64,000 bases of DNA from the NCBI GenBank assembly GCA_029215795.1, contig JARDYH010000001.1:12423501-12487500 (forward strand), given 5' to 3'. Shown piece by piece: positions 42,641 to 53,512 of this stretch. Within the stretch, counting starts at the first letter, position 1, and each line of letters starts with the position of its first letter. The stretch is from Anniella stebbinsi. Taxonomy: Eukaryota; Chordata; Lepidosauria; Squamata; Anniellidae. The notes under the pieces are model-generated. The model saw nothing but the letters and a program-made list of their open reading frames with translations. It made no database searches and had not been told where the DNA came from. The translations under genes and the position numbers were made by a program.

Positions 42641-43336
42641 AGTTCCAGTGAAGTGTGTATATTCTGATTAATATGCACAAACACACAAAATGGCATGAAC
42701 CTATACACACTTCTTTTATATGTTGTAGAATTTATAATCTTACTTTCATTAGGAATTGAGCTCCTACCTAGGCCATTTAATGGTAAATGTTCCATAAAAA
42801 TATCAGTTATTGACTAAGATTTATAATTAGTCAATTCCATTTTTTTCTTTAGTGATTCTGATTAATTATTATGTATGTTCTCTGACTACTACTACTTGAC
42901 TTTATTTTGTTAATCATGTTTAAAAATAGAATTAAATTTCATGATATAAAAAAGGAACTGAGATTTCCCTTCCAGTAAAAACAGATGCCTATAAGTCTGC
43001 ATAAATGAGAAACTGAAGTAAAGCCAATTATATTTTCCCTGTTCTCTTCTGCATGTTTGATTCAAACAAATGCAGTCTCTCACAATCAGCAAATTAAACA
43101 GAACAATGGCAACACCCCATATTAGATTTTTATCTGTGTGAAGAATGATGAGGACATTATTACCCAAATAGTCATAATATGTAAAATATGTTTTCTAACA
43201 TTGTACAATGTAACCTGAAGGAAGGTAAATCAGACTGAAGATTGACTCTAGTTGATGGAAACAAAGACCATTCCAGGGTTCTGTGTTTATGTCCCTGGGA
43301 TGGGGGGGTATTATGATTAAAGCATTGCTTCCCCTC
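42641..43336. other. Unassigned AT-rich sequence
   Basis: Possibly L1 3' UTR at its left. No gene. Confidence 0.3.
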
Positions 43337-43367
<31 letters not shown>

Positions 43368-43562
43368 TTATTTATTTATTTATTTATTACCCGCTTCTCC
43401 CTCTGGATTGAGGCAGGGAACAACACTGAATACAAAAATACATAAAACTGCTTAAAAACATCTAAAACTAATACATTATTAAAATAACAGTCAAACATCT
43501 TAAAATTCAACTGGGTACACCTGCCGGAAGAGATCATTCTTTATGGCTTTCTTAAATGAAAG
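43337..43562 (-). repeat. L2-like LINE tail, reverse copy, with (ATC)n and (TTTA)n
   Basis: (ATC)n at 43337-43367 and (TTTA)n at 43368-43389 precede CCCGCTTCTCCCTCTGGATT, AATACATTATTAAAA and ATCTTAAAATTCAACTGGG, the reversed 3' end of the subfamily at 41095 and 45411. Confidence 0.88.
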
Positions 43563-43684
43563 AAGTTTGTGATAAAATCATTAATTCTGCTTTAGTGGTA
43601 TGTATTAAACCATTTTAGGTTGTCTAAAAGAAACTCAACGTATAAATGATAGTACATTATTAGTGTGGAATCATTAATGAATTC

Positions 43685-43835
43685 TAGACCAGATCTACAG
43701 CAAGCAGGATATTACACATTGAAAACGGTTTGAAAACTGTATATGGAGTGTGTCATGAGCCTCAACAGTTGTCAATACTGTTCTAAACCATTTTAAAGCA
43801 TTAGGGTAGATCCTGCCTGAGGATCTACCCTAGAA
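43685..43835. repeat. Decayed member of the outer transposon family of 20474-21228
   Basis: AGATCTACAGCAAGCAGGAT, ATTACACATTGAAAAC, ACTGTATATGGAGTGTG and AACAGTTGTCAATACTGTTC match the left part of the 20474 element, ending at GGTAGATCCTGCCTGAGGAT, which is itself a short inverted repeat. Confidence 0.55.
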
Positions 43836-43847
43836 TTTAGAGATGTT

Positions 43848-44192
43848 TGAAGAATTTGATCTTTGGGAATTCAAGTACAAACTGACTTGATTTGTATTTG
43901 CAGGAATAATGTGTGGATCAGAATTTAATTATGCACTGGTTTTCATACTTCCAGAATATTCGGCTACATGTCTTCGCTCAAGCAAAGTATCCAAATGACC
44001 GTTAAAATGTGTATTTTGAGAGAAATGTGTTTAAAATGCATATTTAAATAAGTATCTAAATACAGATTTTAATACTTTTTTTAAAAAAAATATGCAGATT
44101 AATATGGAAAGAGGATGGAATCGATTCATGAATGAGGACATGTGAAAATGACACCAACTGGAAATAGACTGATTCTCCCACCCCATTCTTAC
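43848..44192. repeat. Candidate hAT-like non-autonomous element (TAGAGATG ... CATTCTTA)
   Basis: The start TAGAGATGTTTGAAG and end CACCCCATTCTTA fit the loose TAGGGATG terminus type. The interior TGTGTATTTTGAGAGAAATG resembles the family at 52445. No target duplication is seen. Confidence 0.3.
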
Positions 44193-44219
44193 TAACATTC
44201 GGAGCAGAGCTGGGAAGGA

Positions 44220-44545
44220 ATTTATTATTTATTTATTTACTGCGTTTTTATACCGCCAATAGCCGAAGGGCTCTGGGCGATTTACAAAAATTTAAACCAT
44301 AAAAACCATTCAAAATATAAAACAACGATAATTTAAAATACAGTATAAAAGCACAACCAGGATAAAAACCAAGCAGCCATGCAGAAATTGATAGAGATTT
44401 AAAATACAAATTTAAACAGCAAGGTTAAAAATCAAACTGAAGAACTGTGAAAATACTGTGAAAATAAAAAAAAAGGTCTTCACCTGGCGTCTAAAGGAGT
44501 ACAATATAGGTGCCAGGCAAACCTCTCTGGGGAAGATCAGTAGAA
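44220..44545 (-). repeat. L2-like LINE 3' end, reverse copy, uninterrupted
   Basis: TTATTTATTTATTTACTGCG, TATACCGCCAATAGCCGAAG, GGCGATTTACAAAAATTT, CCAAGCAGCCATGCAGAAAT and GGTCTTCACCTGGCGTC. It serves as the unbroken reference for the split copy at 15926-16999. Confidence 0.9.
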
Positions 44546-44600
44546 GTACTTGTACATGCATATGTGTGTGTGCTCTTCTTTGAATGATAACAATCCCCTG

Positions 44601-44680
44601 TGTGTCTACTCAGAAGTAAGACCCATTTATTTCAATGGGAGTTAGTCCCAGTCAGGTGTGCATAGGATCACAGCCTATGC
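44601..44680. repeat. ACTCAGAAGTAAG-type palindromic dispersed repeat
   Basis: TCTACTCAGAAGTAAGACCC pairs with AGTTAGTCCCA-like text on the other side of TTCAATGGGA, and the repeat closes with GTGCATAGGATCACAGCC. I know this word set as a common reptile interspersed repeat but cannot name its class. Confidence 0.6.
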
Positions 44681-44908
44681 CATCATATAGTGTGCAGTCC
44701 CATCATCTTACACAGTGTAGCTGCTGAAGTATAGTTTGATGTGTGATTGCGTATTGCCAAAAAGAGGACATCTTCAAATAGAGGATGGTCTTCTGGCAGC
44801 TTTTCAAATAGAAGACACCTGGCCACCCTATGAGTCAGCACCCACAGAGTGTAAACTGCCCTTGATCCATTCTTAGCAGTGTGATGGTTCTACCTTGGCA
44901 TGATATTC

Positions 44909-45123
44909 GTAAGAGCAGTACTGGATCAGACCAAAGGTCCACCTTGTCCAGCATTCTGTTCACACAGTGGCCAACCAGCTGCCACTAGAAACCCACAACC
45001 AGGACATAAGTTCAACAACACCTTCTGACCCATGTTCCCCACTGCGTGGTGTACATAGGCATAGTGCCTCTGATACTGGAGGTAGCATATAGCCTTCAGG
45101 GCTAGTAGCCATTGATAGCCTTA
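44909..45123 (-). repeat. CR1 LINE 3' fragment, reverse copy
   Basis: ACTGGATCAGACCAAAGGTC, TCTGTTCACACAGTGGCCAA, CATGTTCCCCACTGCG and CTGGAGGTAGCATATAGCC, in the order seen at 11868. Confidence 0.9.
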
Positions 45124-45410
45124 ACCTGCATGGTATTTCCTATATTGTTGTGTCCAGGACAAGGTCAACTAGAAACAGAGGAAATTTCCAGTTGCTGAAT
45201 AGGTTGTAATTTGAGCTCAGAGACCAGGGTCAGTCTCTGAATAAGCAGTACAGACGGAATGGGTTATAACCAGTGTGGATGCTTTGGGAGATCTTTGGGG
45301 TGGGGTGGGGTGGGGGAGGCTGAGCCAATAGTGACTTTGATCTTTCTGCCTGACTGGTGTAACATGTCCCTCAGTAAAATAGTGGATCCTTAATGTGTGC
45401 GTACCAGCTA
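45124..45410. other. Unassigned sequence
   Basis: A (GGGGT)n run lies at about 45297-45316. No gene. Confidence 0.35.
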
Positions 45411-45892
45411 CTTATTATTATTATTATTATTATTAATAATAATAATAATAATAATCCGCCTCTCCCTCCAGATTGAGGTGGGGAACAACAATAAATATAA
45501 AATACAAAGACCACAATAGATGAGATATTAAAAACCAATAAAAACCAATACATCATTAAAAACATCTTAAAATTCAACTGGATAGGCCTGCTGGAAGAGA
45601 GCAGTCTTCATAGCTCTCTTAAATTCATGAAGACTGCTAATTTGTCGAATCTCCTCTGGCAGACCATTCCACAGTCTGGGAGCGGCAGAAGAGAAGGTCC
45701 TCTTTGTAACACTCATCAGCCTAGTTCTGGTTGATTTGAGTAAGTTCTTCCCAGAGGACCTGAGTGTGCGGGGCGGATTATACGGGAGAAGGTGATTCCA
45801 CAGGTAGCCTGCACCCAAACCATGTAGGGCTTTGAAGGTAATAACCAACACTTTATACTTCGCCCGGAAATTGATTGGCACACATTTTAGGC
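45411..45892 (-). pseudogene. L2-like LINE ORF 3' end, reverse copy, still open
   Basis: In reverse the frame stays open over YKVLVITFKALHGLGAGYLW, LLPYNPPRTLRSSGKNLLKS, APRLWNGLPEEIRQISSLHE and FQQAYPVEF, the L2-like reverse transcriptase C-terminus without a stop or frameshift. The 3' tail is (ATT)n(AAT)n at 45411-45455, itself an inverted repeat. The core catalytic domain is missing. Upstream of 45892 the match ends abruptly (5' truncation). Confidence 0.92.
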
Positions 45893-46439
45893 CATTTATG
45901 GCTTCTTTTATGCTTCCATTCCTGGGGGCAGGATCCATTATAATGTCATACGTGTGTGGCACTGAAATAATACAAGCTACAAAGACTTTTGGGGCAAGGT
46001 ACCGCCATTGCAAAGCTGCTTGTAGGCACTGCAATTATGGAAGACCGCACATCTCGACTATATATTATTGATTTTAAAGCAATTTTAGAAGTGAGCAACA
46101 GTCATCCTTTGAGCAGAGATGCGGAGTGAAATTGCTTTGTTAATGTAGCTGGGTGTTACAGAAATGCTTGATTCTGGGGGCAGGGCATCACAGGGGCAGG
46201 GGAGAAAGAGAGAGAGAGGGGGTGTAAGTGTAGGTTCCTTAGCAGGAATAAAATGGTTTTGTTGAAGTGCAAGAGCTGGAACACGTCATAAACCTTTGTG
46301 TTCATTTCAAACAGTCCTGCAAAGCTGACAAATGTTGATATGCTTATTGGGATTTTTATATGTTATAATTCAAAAGGAGGAAGAGCGTACAATTTATTTG
46401 ACTGGATCAAAGCAACGTGCCAGCTAGAACATGGGAAAA
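45893..46439. other. Unassigned sequence
   Basis: No gene or named repeat. A (GA)n-like tract lies at 46205-46220. Confidence 0.35.
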
Positions 46440-46606
46440 TAGGAATGTAGGAAACTCCCTTATACCAAGTTCAAAACACTGGCCTATCTAGCCCAGTCAT
46501 GTCAACACTGACTGGCAGCAGCTCTCCAGGTTTTGAAGCAGGATTTTTTCTTACTCCCACACAGAGGTGCTGGGGATTAAACCTACCAATGGGCTATGGA
46601 CCCTCC
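46440..46606 (-). repeat. tRNA-derived SINE, reverse copy
   Basis: TAGGAATGTAGGAAACTCCC, CTGGCCTATCTAGCCCAG, CACTGACTGGCAGCAGCTCT, GGATTAAACCTACCAATGGG and CTATGGACCC. Part of the anticodon-like region between B and A boxes is deleted. Confidence 0.82.
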
Positions 46607-47049
46607 CTGATGGGTCTATCCTGCATGCCATTGTCTAGTCCTGGTCATAGGAGAAACCTACAAGGAAACTATCCAGGTTAGCAAGCGTCATTCTTACCAA
46701 AGGGCCACAGAGGGCTACAGGGCACTCCCTGATCTTTGCAAAAGCTTCTGGATTAGGATTAGGAGAGCCATGTGTCCTACTTTGCAAAGGGCTGTTCCCT
46801 ATTTGAGGGGTTGTCCAGTCCAAGTTTGGTTTAAAGCTTAAAAAGCAAAATAAGGGAGAACAACAGTAGCCTTGAAGTCGTTTATCAAAGTTATCACCCG
46901 ATAACGGATCTTCTTCCAGACAGAAGATTTAATAAGCCACTTTCTCAGAGTGGGGATGTATGAGAATTCATTTAAGACCAGAACTTGCCCTGTTCTCACT
47001 CCCAGATCCAAAACTGAGCATATTTTGCAGACAAAATTCACAGGATACT
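46607..47049. other. Unassigned sequence
   Basis: No gene or named repeat. Confidence 0.35.
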
Positions 47050-47297
47050 GAGCTTGTAATGCTCATTTGCAAAATGCATGCTTAAGAAAAATGGGCATTT
47101 CCACACTTTAGTCAATGAGGGGAAAGTACACATTTGGGGGCATACTTTTAAAAAAATGTGCACCCAAAATGCTCACTTATCTCATTCAAAGGGGGGGGGG
47201 GAACTCATCATTGGGTATGGGAATGAGGTGGACCAAGCTTCATGGCGGAATTTGTGCAACCTTGACAAACTCAAGACTTCTGATTCTCCCATCCCTA
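47050..47297. repeat. Fragment of a TAGGGATG-ended non-autonomous element
   Basis: CATTTCCACACTTTAGTCAA and AAAGTACACATTTGGGGG resemble CATTTTCATGCTTTGGTCTA and AAATGCACATTTTC at 52640-52695. The right end TCTCCCATCCCTA at 47285-47297 is a typical terminus. The left end was not found. Confidence 0.45.
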
Positions 47298-47589
47298 ACT
47301 CAGTGTCTTCCTATGGTCAAATGTACTTCTATTTCAATTATAGAAGTTATTTCTATGTTTGCATCTAGACAGATGAATTAGCACAAACAAATCTCATGCA
47401 GATAAGTGTCCTCTTTTGTCCTCTTGTTTGGTGAAGTGTTCCCTCTTATTTGGCAATGCATAAGTGGCCAAGGTAGATCAGTTTCTCTCAGGCCTGCTTC
47501 CATTTTCCCTGGGAGACATCCCTCATTTTTTGCCACTGTTGATCTGCTCTCATTCAAACTTTACAGGATGTAGGTCTGATTGTATGTAC

Positions 47590-47945
47590 TAACAACTTAT
47601 ACTATGGGTTGTTGAATCGTGGGTTGTTGTTATGTGCAAACCTGGAAGTATGAGTTAACCATAGGTTATTAACCCACAAATAGAACCTATGGTTTATTGT
47701 TGGGTTGTGGACTCTGGGTTGTTTAAACCACAGGTTGTCATTATACGCGAACCCAGAACCATGGGATGTTTATGGACTATTTCATGAGGCAGCAGAGGCG
47801 GTAGGCAAGAGTGATAAAAAAGCCCCTCTACATACCAATACTAGAATGGTCATTGTCATCTAGCAGCCAAATTGTGGGTTAACTCTGGGTAATGCAACAT
47901 CCCATGTGTTAATTAAACCTTAGGTTATAGTTGCAGGCAAACTAG
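47590..47945. repeat. GGGTTGTT-rich inverted-repeat block, probable MITE
   Basis: ATGGGTTGTTGAATCGTGGG, AACCATAGGTTATTAACCCA, TGGGTTGTTTAAACCACAGG and GTGGGTTAACTCTGGG alternate in both orientations over 350 bp. Words AACCATGG/GGTTAAC also occur in the elements at 28854 and 49976. Termini cannot be fixed. Confidence 0.45.
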
Positions 47946-49512
47946 GTCACTCTGATTACTCTCAAGTAGAAAAAATGGACTCTATAAACTTATCTGAGTG
48001 GTTTCCAATTATTTAAATTCTTAAGGTTTAAATATACCCAGTAAGTGGCTTTCTCGAGTTGGCATGGCATCAATTCCTACCCATAATGCAATTGAATTTA
48101 ATGCATTTTTTTTTAGGATTCCAGAAACCCAATTCCCCTTGAGAAGTGGCGGGGGATCCAACTGCAGGAGATTTATTTATTGTGAGGACTATTTATGTTC
48201 GTTTTATATGGTGAATTTTATTCCAAGTAGAATTGTCTACCCCATCCTTCCCCCACCCTCCTTCATAGCAAGAAGCTAGCTGTAATGTCATGTGAAATGA
48301 ATAACCACCCAGGATGATTAAATAGGCACCATCCTCCAAAGTAGTAATAAATACATCCTTTAGGTTATTATACAGAGGCTGGAAAATTTCTTCATAACAC
48401 GTCTGCCTTCCTTCTCCCTTTTGTTTCTGAATGAAGACAAGGGCGATGCTGATAGCTCCTCAGGCTTCAGCATAAATGGTGAAGAAAGCTACAAAGCAGG
48501 GTAGTTGTATGTGTGTATTTTAACTCAATAGGAGAGAACCCACCAAGCATGATAGGTGTGTTGGCTTGGCCAGACACAATTTCCTTTAACATCTGGGTGA
48601 TGAGAAATTCATACCTGACAAAAGAGGCAATTAGTTAGCTGAATGACAACAGGAAATGTCACCACTAGCTGTAAACTATGACTCTATTCATTCTTGTGCT
48701 GGCAAGTCTCATCATTAGGAACATTACAATAATCAGTTGCCTGTCATTGGAGATCTGCTCTTGCGTTTTTCTTTCCCAAACACCTTAATTTTCAGTCGCA
48801 AGCGCTATCATTTCACCTGCTATTTTTACGTTCCCCACCCATCCCACCCTTCTCTGCCAGTTCTGGAGTACGACAAGGATCTCAAATGAGAAGCTGAAGC
48901 GTCTCCTATAATGGGTATTAAAAAAAATAGAAGGTATGAATTCTGACATATCCAATCTTTGCTAAAGGGCTATTAATAGAAGTCTAATGAAACAAGGGAG
49001 CCAAATCTGTTTGAAAGAAAGGAGGATAAACATTGCAGAGGGGATGTCAAACTCATTGACATATCATTAACACGCAGAGATCTTTTACGTTGGAGCTGAA
49101 AGCAACCAATTAATGTGTTAGGGTTGGTGAGACTCCTTTTAATTTCCTTTTTTTTTTTAAGTATCTTCGCAAAAGCTCTTGGGGTGTGACTTCAAGGGGA
49201 TTTGCCTGCTGACACTCATCTAGGCACCTCTGTCCTTTGTCATCTGGATTAGTGCTTTTGAAACTGTGTTTCATGGGTCTCTGGGGTCCCTGGGCAGCTT
49301 CTCTTTCATTCCTCAGTAAGAAGATATGTATAATGATGGAGAAACGTCCCTGAAAGATAGCTTGCCTGCTATGACCAAAGAGCTTCCTTTGAAATGTGCA
49401 TCCATAGCGGAGTGGTTGGACAGCTTCTAGGTCACCCTTTCAGTTCTCTCAGCCCCATGGTAAGGCCTAAGAGGCCTAGCCAGGTCCCTGCCTTTATGGA
49501 CTGAGTGTTGAT
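47946..49512. other. Unassigned sequence, possible conserved non-coding stretch
   Basis: No gene. 48360-48760 has no repeat hallmark and even base composition. A T run sits at 49148-49159. Confidence 0.3.
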
Positions 49513-49832
49513 TAGGGTGACCAGATAAAATCCAGGTCAGGGCTCATATAACTTTAACAGTTGTAGAGAAAAGGGGATTTCAGCCAGTGTCATTTGTATG
49601 CAATTAGTTCCTGGTGAAATTCCCTCTTCATCACAACACTTAAGGTTGCAGGGGCCCTGCCTTCTTTTGTATCTGGTCACTCTAGTATAGTGTCTGCAAC
49701 TTTAAGTGTTATGGTGAAGAGGGAATTGCACCAGGAACTAATTGTATACAAATGAAACAGGCTGAAATTGCCTTTTCTCTACAACTGTTAAAGTTACAAG
49801 AGCCCTGACCTGGATTTTATCTGGTCAGCCTA
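49513..49832. mobile_element. Foldback MITE, full dimer (320 bp)
   Basis: Same subfamily as 28423-28742 (GACCAGATAAAATCCAGGTC at the left, GACCTGGATTTTATCTGGTC at the right) with a few substitutions (AAGTGTTATGGTGAAG), so an independent copy. Confidence 0.92.
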
Positions 49833-49858
49833 GTGTTGATGCTCCAGAATCCTCTAAA

Positions 49859-49905
49859 ACACACACACACACACACACACACAGAGAGAGAAAGAGAGAG
49901 AGAGG
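49859..49905. repeat. (CA)n(GA)n microsatellite
   Basis: About 13 AC units run into an AGAGAG/AAAGAGAG purine tract. Confidence 0.96.
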
Positions 49906-49975
49906 TTCTCCTTCAGATAAATCAACATGGAAAGGATTCCCTTTAGGTGAACAGATGGAGTGAAGTTGGGGACAC

Positions 49976-50215
49976 TGGGCCTGTTCAGGAGACACCTTAA
50001 ACCCTGCCGGTTAAGGCTTTTGGTTAAGCAGCAGGGCTTAAGGTTTCTTGTGCGATGGATTTTGCTAAACGCTGCTCACTCACTAAGCACAGTCAGACTG
50101 TCTGCAGCAGGATTAGCAGCTCTAACCATGGCTTAAAGTGTTGTGTGCGACAGCACGGCTTGTGGTTGGTGTTAACCCTAGAGAACCACAGTTTCACTAG
50201 CCACGGAGCCGGAAG
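49976..50215. repeat. Candidate MITE with GGCCTGTTCAGGAGACAC left end
   Basis: GGCCTGTTCAGGAGACACCT resembles the AGCCTGTTCAGACAACAC end at 28854, and GGTTAAGGCTTTTGG, CTAACCATGGCTTAAAG and GTTAACCCTAGAG are the internal words of that group. The right end is unclear. Confidence 0.45.
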
Positions 50216-50935
50216 TGTCTTCTGAATTACGATTCGGGATGGACGGGTCTGTCCATTTCACTGTTTCCCATATTCTTTTTTTTATTATTTTTTAAAGGAG
50301 GGTCAAGTTCTTTCCAATCCAAATGTGATGAAATTTGAGTTGGTTTGTTTTGATAAATTCATTTCCAAACCAAACTGCAACAAAACTGTCACCCATTTGT
50401 ACTGACTAGTCGCTGCTCTTCCCAGCATGGAGAGCATCATGTTGTACCTGCCTGTCGTGTAGCTTTTAAAGATGAGGAGCCTGTCAGGAGAAGAAAGAGA
50501 AAGAGAGAGATGGCAACCCTTTTTCAGTATCACAAACATAGTTGAATACACTAGAATTCAAAACCCAGACTTTTAAGAACGAAACACTCCATCCCAATGC
50601 CTGGATGCTTGAATCTGTCAGTTTTGCTTTTTACCACATCCCTTGTTTTGTATTTCATCTCAATTTCTTTCTATCAAGGATATGGAGAAATCTGTGGATT
50701 TTGGTAAATACTTATCCAAAGTGAGCTGAAAGAAAAAGTGAATTGGAAGGAAATTCGGACCCACAAATCACTGTTCACAGGAATGTGAACAAGCCGCGTG
50801 CCTCATGCTTGCAGTTTTGGCTTCTGTCCTGGCTTGTTAAACCATAGTTCCTTATGGTGTCCAAGCTGGGAAATGATAATTTAATCATTACTTTACAAAC
50901 TAGGATATGAAATCAGGATTCAGATTGCACAGTTA
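50216..50935. other. Unassigned sequence
   Basis: No gene or named repeat. Confidence 0.35.
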
Positions 50936-50954
50936 TACCAGGGATTGGAAAATG

Positions 50955-51061
50955 GTTGCTTTCCATATGTTTTGGACTCTAATTCCCATCAGCCCCAGAC
51001 ATCATGGCTAATGGTCAGAGATAATGGGAGCTTAGTCCAAAATATCTGGAGGATACCCATT
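50955..51061. repeat. Palindromic ACTCTAATTCCCATCAGCC-type element
   Basis: TTTTGGACTCTAATTCCCAT pairs with ATGGGAGCTTAGTCCAAAAT, with CATGGCTAATGGTCAG in the middle. The same element type is fragmentary at 7488-7560 and loosely at 54800-54908. Confidence 0.65.
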
Positions 51062-51065
51062 TGCT

Positions 51066-51851
51066 CCCCATTAGGATATATAGTCAATGACAATACCAAG
51101 CTCTTTGAATGTTTGGTGGTTATTGGCATAAAGTCTGCATGTACAGAAATAACTGCCCTCATTTTAGGTTTCTTCTTGTAGATGTGGCTGCTTGAAGTTC
51201 CATGCTTTGTCACTGCTGGAGTTGAGGGCATGTTCCAGTTTTGACATCCATCATCAGAGTGGTCCACTAATGACTTGTCAAAACTTTGCTTATCTAAGAA
51301 GCATACAAGATCTCGACACCATGGATGGCTGCCGGCCATGATACATGGGGGAGGCAAACCAGGTCTGAAGGGTGATTAGCTAAATACTTTGGCAATAACT
51401 TTCAAAACTTGGTTGCAAGGCAAACGACGGTAACTCAGTTTGGCACTTGGTCATTTTCAGGGATGTTAAATTTCAAGCTCAATTGACCCTTTGGAAGTAT
51501 TCTTTATCATAAGCACACAAGTTTGGGAAGTGAGTCTAAAGAGCAATGGAGTGTCAACTATTGTCTCTGTCCAATAGTCTGTATAACTCCTGTGGCGCAT
51601 GTAGTGGCTTGGGACCAATGAAGCAATTACAGCAAGACCTATCATTATGCTGTTTGTCTGGTTGTTTTCCCATCTGAGCAGCTCACGACAGCCAGAGTTG
51701 TACAGATGTAGCTGGCGCCATTATGCCTCGGAGGCCATTAGAGTGACATTTGAGTAATTACCCTCCAGTTCTACCCTTCTAAAGTCTCAAGCCAGCTATG
51801 ATTGCCCTTCATAACACCTTTGCTCTAGAGAACAATCATTTTCAGTTTTCA
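51066..51851. other. Unassigned sequence, possible conserved non-coding stretch
   Basis: No gene. 51600-51790 (e.g. GCAGCTCACGACAGCC, CTCGGAGGCCATTAGAGTGA, GAGTAATTACCCTCC) lacks repeat hallmarks and CpGs are retained. Confidence 0.3.
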
Positions 51852-52444
51852 GACACATAGGAAGCTGTCTTGTGCTGAGTTGTACCACTGGTCCATATAT
51901 TTATTTTATTTTATTTAAAGCACTTCTTGGCCACCTTTCATGGCAGAAGCCCTCCCAAGGCGTCTTACAACAATACATAAAAACAGTATAAACATTAAAG
52001 GCAATAAAAGCGTACACTGTAAAATATCAGTTAAAACCAAACAGTAAAAACTAGCAATGCAATCATCAAGAATAACAAAGGAAATAGCAACAAAACTGTA
52101 CTTGTTTATGAGAAGGCCACAGTAAAATAAAAAGGTTTTAAGGCCTTCTTAAAAGCCTGCAAGGTGGTGCAAGGCGGACCTTTGATGGGAGTTTGGGGCC
52201 ATTGCTGAGAAGGCCCTCTCCCATGTGAACACCCACCTAATTTCTCTCACTGGTGGGCAGATGAGAAGAGCTTCTCTTTTGGAACTTAAAGAGCAGACAG
52301 GCTGATATGGGTGAAGGCCTAGTGTTGTCTATACAGACTGGCAGTAGTTCCTCTCCAGAGTTTCAAACAAGACTTTTTCCAGCCTTTTCCGAAGATGCTG
52401 TGGATTGAACCTGAAATCTTGACAGGCAAAGCATGTGCTCTACC
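51852..52444 (-). repeat. tRNA-derived SINE split by a LINE fragment
   Basis: The SINE runs 51852-51896 (CACATAGGAAGCTGTCTTGT ... ACTGGTCCAT) and resumes at 52320-52444 (GTGTTGTCTATACAGACTGG, CTCTCCAGAGTTTC, TGGATTGAACCTGAAATC, GCATGTGCTCTACC). The join would restore the usual order TGGTCCATCTAG...GTATTGTC seen at 15740 and 46475. Confidence 0.8.
51897..52319 (-). repeat. LINE 3' end inserted into the SINE
   Basis: ATATTTATTTTATTTTATTT, CCACCTTTCATGGCAGAAGC, CCCAAGGCGTCTTACAACAA and AAAACAGTATAAACATTAA are a reversed L2/CR1-group 3' end. AAGGCCTTCTTAAAAGCCTG and GAGAAGGCCCTCTCCC follow from its ORF end. Confidence 0.7.
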
Positions 52445-53365
52445 TAGGGATGTACAGATTTTGTAGAATCCATTCCATCTACATTTCACAGATTGTCCGG
52501 CGATTTTTTTCTTCTTTTCTTCTGTCATCCACTTTTTGATTGAATTGGATTCCCCCCCACACACACACAATTTTCTGAGTTTGCACAAATGTGCACTTGT
52601 GAACATGGATGTAACTCCACAAATGAACACATCCCCCCCTCAAAAAAGTGCATTTTCATGCTTTGGTCTATGGGGTAAATGCACATTTTCAGATGATGAC
52701 GATGATGATTTATTCCATTTATATACCGTCCCATAGCCGAAGCTGTCTGGGCGGTTTACAAAAAATGAAAGATTGAACATTAAAAAGTCAATATGCAAAA
52801 TTTAAAACCATAAACCATAAAAACAACTAATATTTAAAACATTTTAAACTTTAAGCCTGGCCAGGAATTCATTTAAAAACCTCAACTTAAGCTGTTAAAA
52901 TGCCTGGGAGAAAAGAAAATGATGCTGATATTTTACATATTTTCTAGGATTAAATTTGCACTAAATTCCGAATAATAATAATAATAATAATAAGCTGGTC
53001 CGCTTTTTGATGATTTGGGAAAAGGGATGTATGGATCTTGTCCATTCTGTCTGTGTTTTCAAGGTTGTTGTGCATGTTTACTTCTGTTGACATTGACAAA
53101 ATCCCCCCCCTTAAAAAAATCTGGGAATTTAGGAGAATTTCATTTCTGTTTGCAAATGAACATTTCCAATAATGTAGATTGGCACTGATGAACATGTGTA
53201 CTAAAGTGTATTAGTGCATCTCCCCCACCAAAGTTGTTGTTTTTAAAGAAACAGCCCTCAAGATCCATGCAACTCAGAAAAGTTGGTCAACTACAGAGTC
53301 CACAAGTCGGGTTTTAAGAAATCTGAACACTTTTGAATCCTTTGTGGATTCCTCCAACATCCCTA
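52445..53365. mobile_element. Candidate hAT-like non-autonomous element with a nested L2-like fragment
   Basis: TAGGGATGTACAGATTTTG and TTCCTCCAACATCCCTA could be its termini. The interior repeats GTGCACTTGTGAACATGG and CATTTTCATGCTTTGGTC types. An L2-like fragment occupies 52692-52922 and a (AAT)n 52969-52992. No 8-bp duplication was found, so the pairing of the two ends is provisional. Confidence 0.4.
52692..52922 (-). repeat. L2-like LINE 3' end, reverse copy
   Basis: GATGATGACGATGATGATTT tail, CATTTATATACCGTCCCAT, GTCTGGGCGGTTTACAAAAA, TTAAAACCATAAACC and ATGCCTGGGAGAAAAGAAAA, the mirror image of the 6690-7095 copy. Confidence 0.85.
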
Positions 53366-53379
53366 CCTGGAAACATGCA

Positions 53380-53512
53380 TGGGAGAGTGCTGTTGCAATC
53401 ACGTCCTACTAGTGGGCTTCCCATGGGCATTGGGTTGTCCACTGTGAAAACAGAACATTGCAGTAGATAGGCCTTTGGTCTGATCCAGCATGGCTGCCTT
53501 TATGTTCTTATG
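53380..53512 (+). repeat. CR1 LINE 3' end
   Basis: GGGAGAGTGCTGTTGCAATC, GGGCTTCCCATGGGCATTGG, GATAGGCCTTTGGTCTGATC and CAGCATGGCTGCC end with the TTTATGTTCTTATGG tail of this subfamily. Confidence 0.88.
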
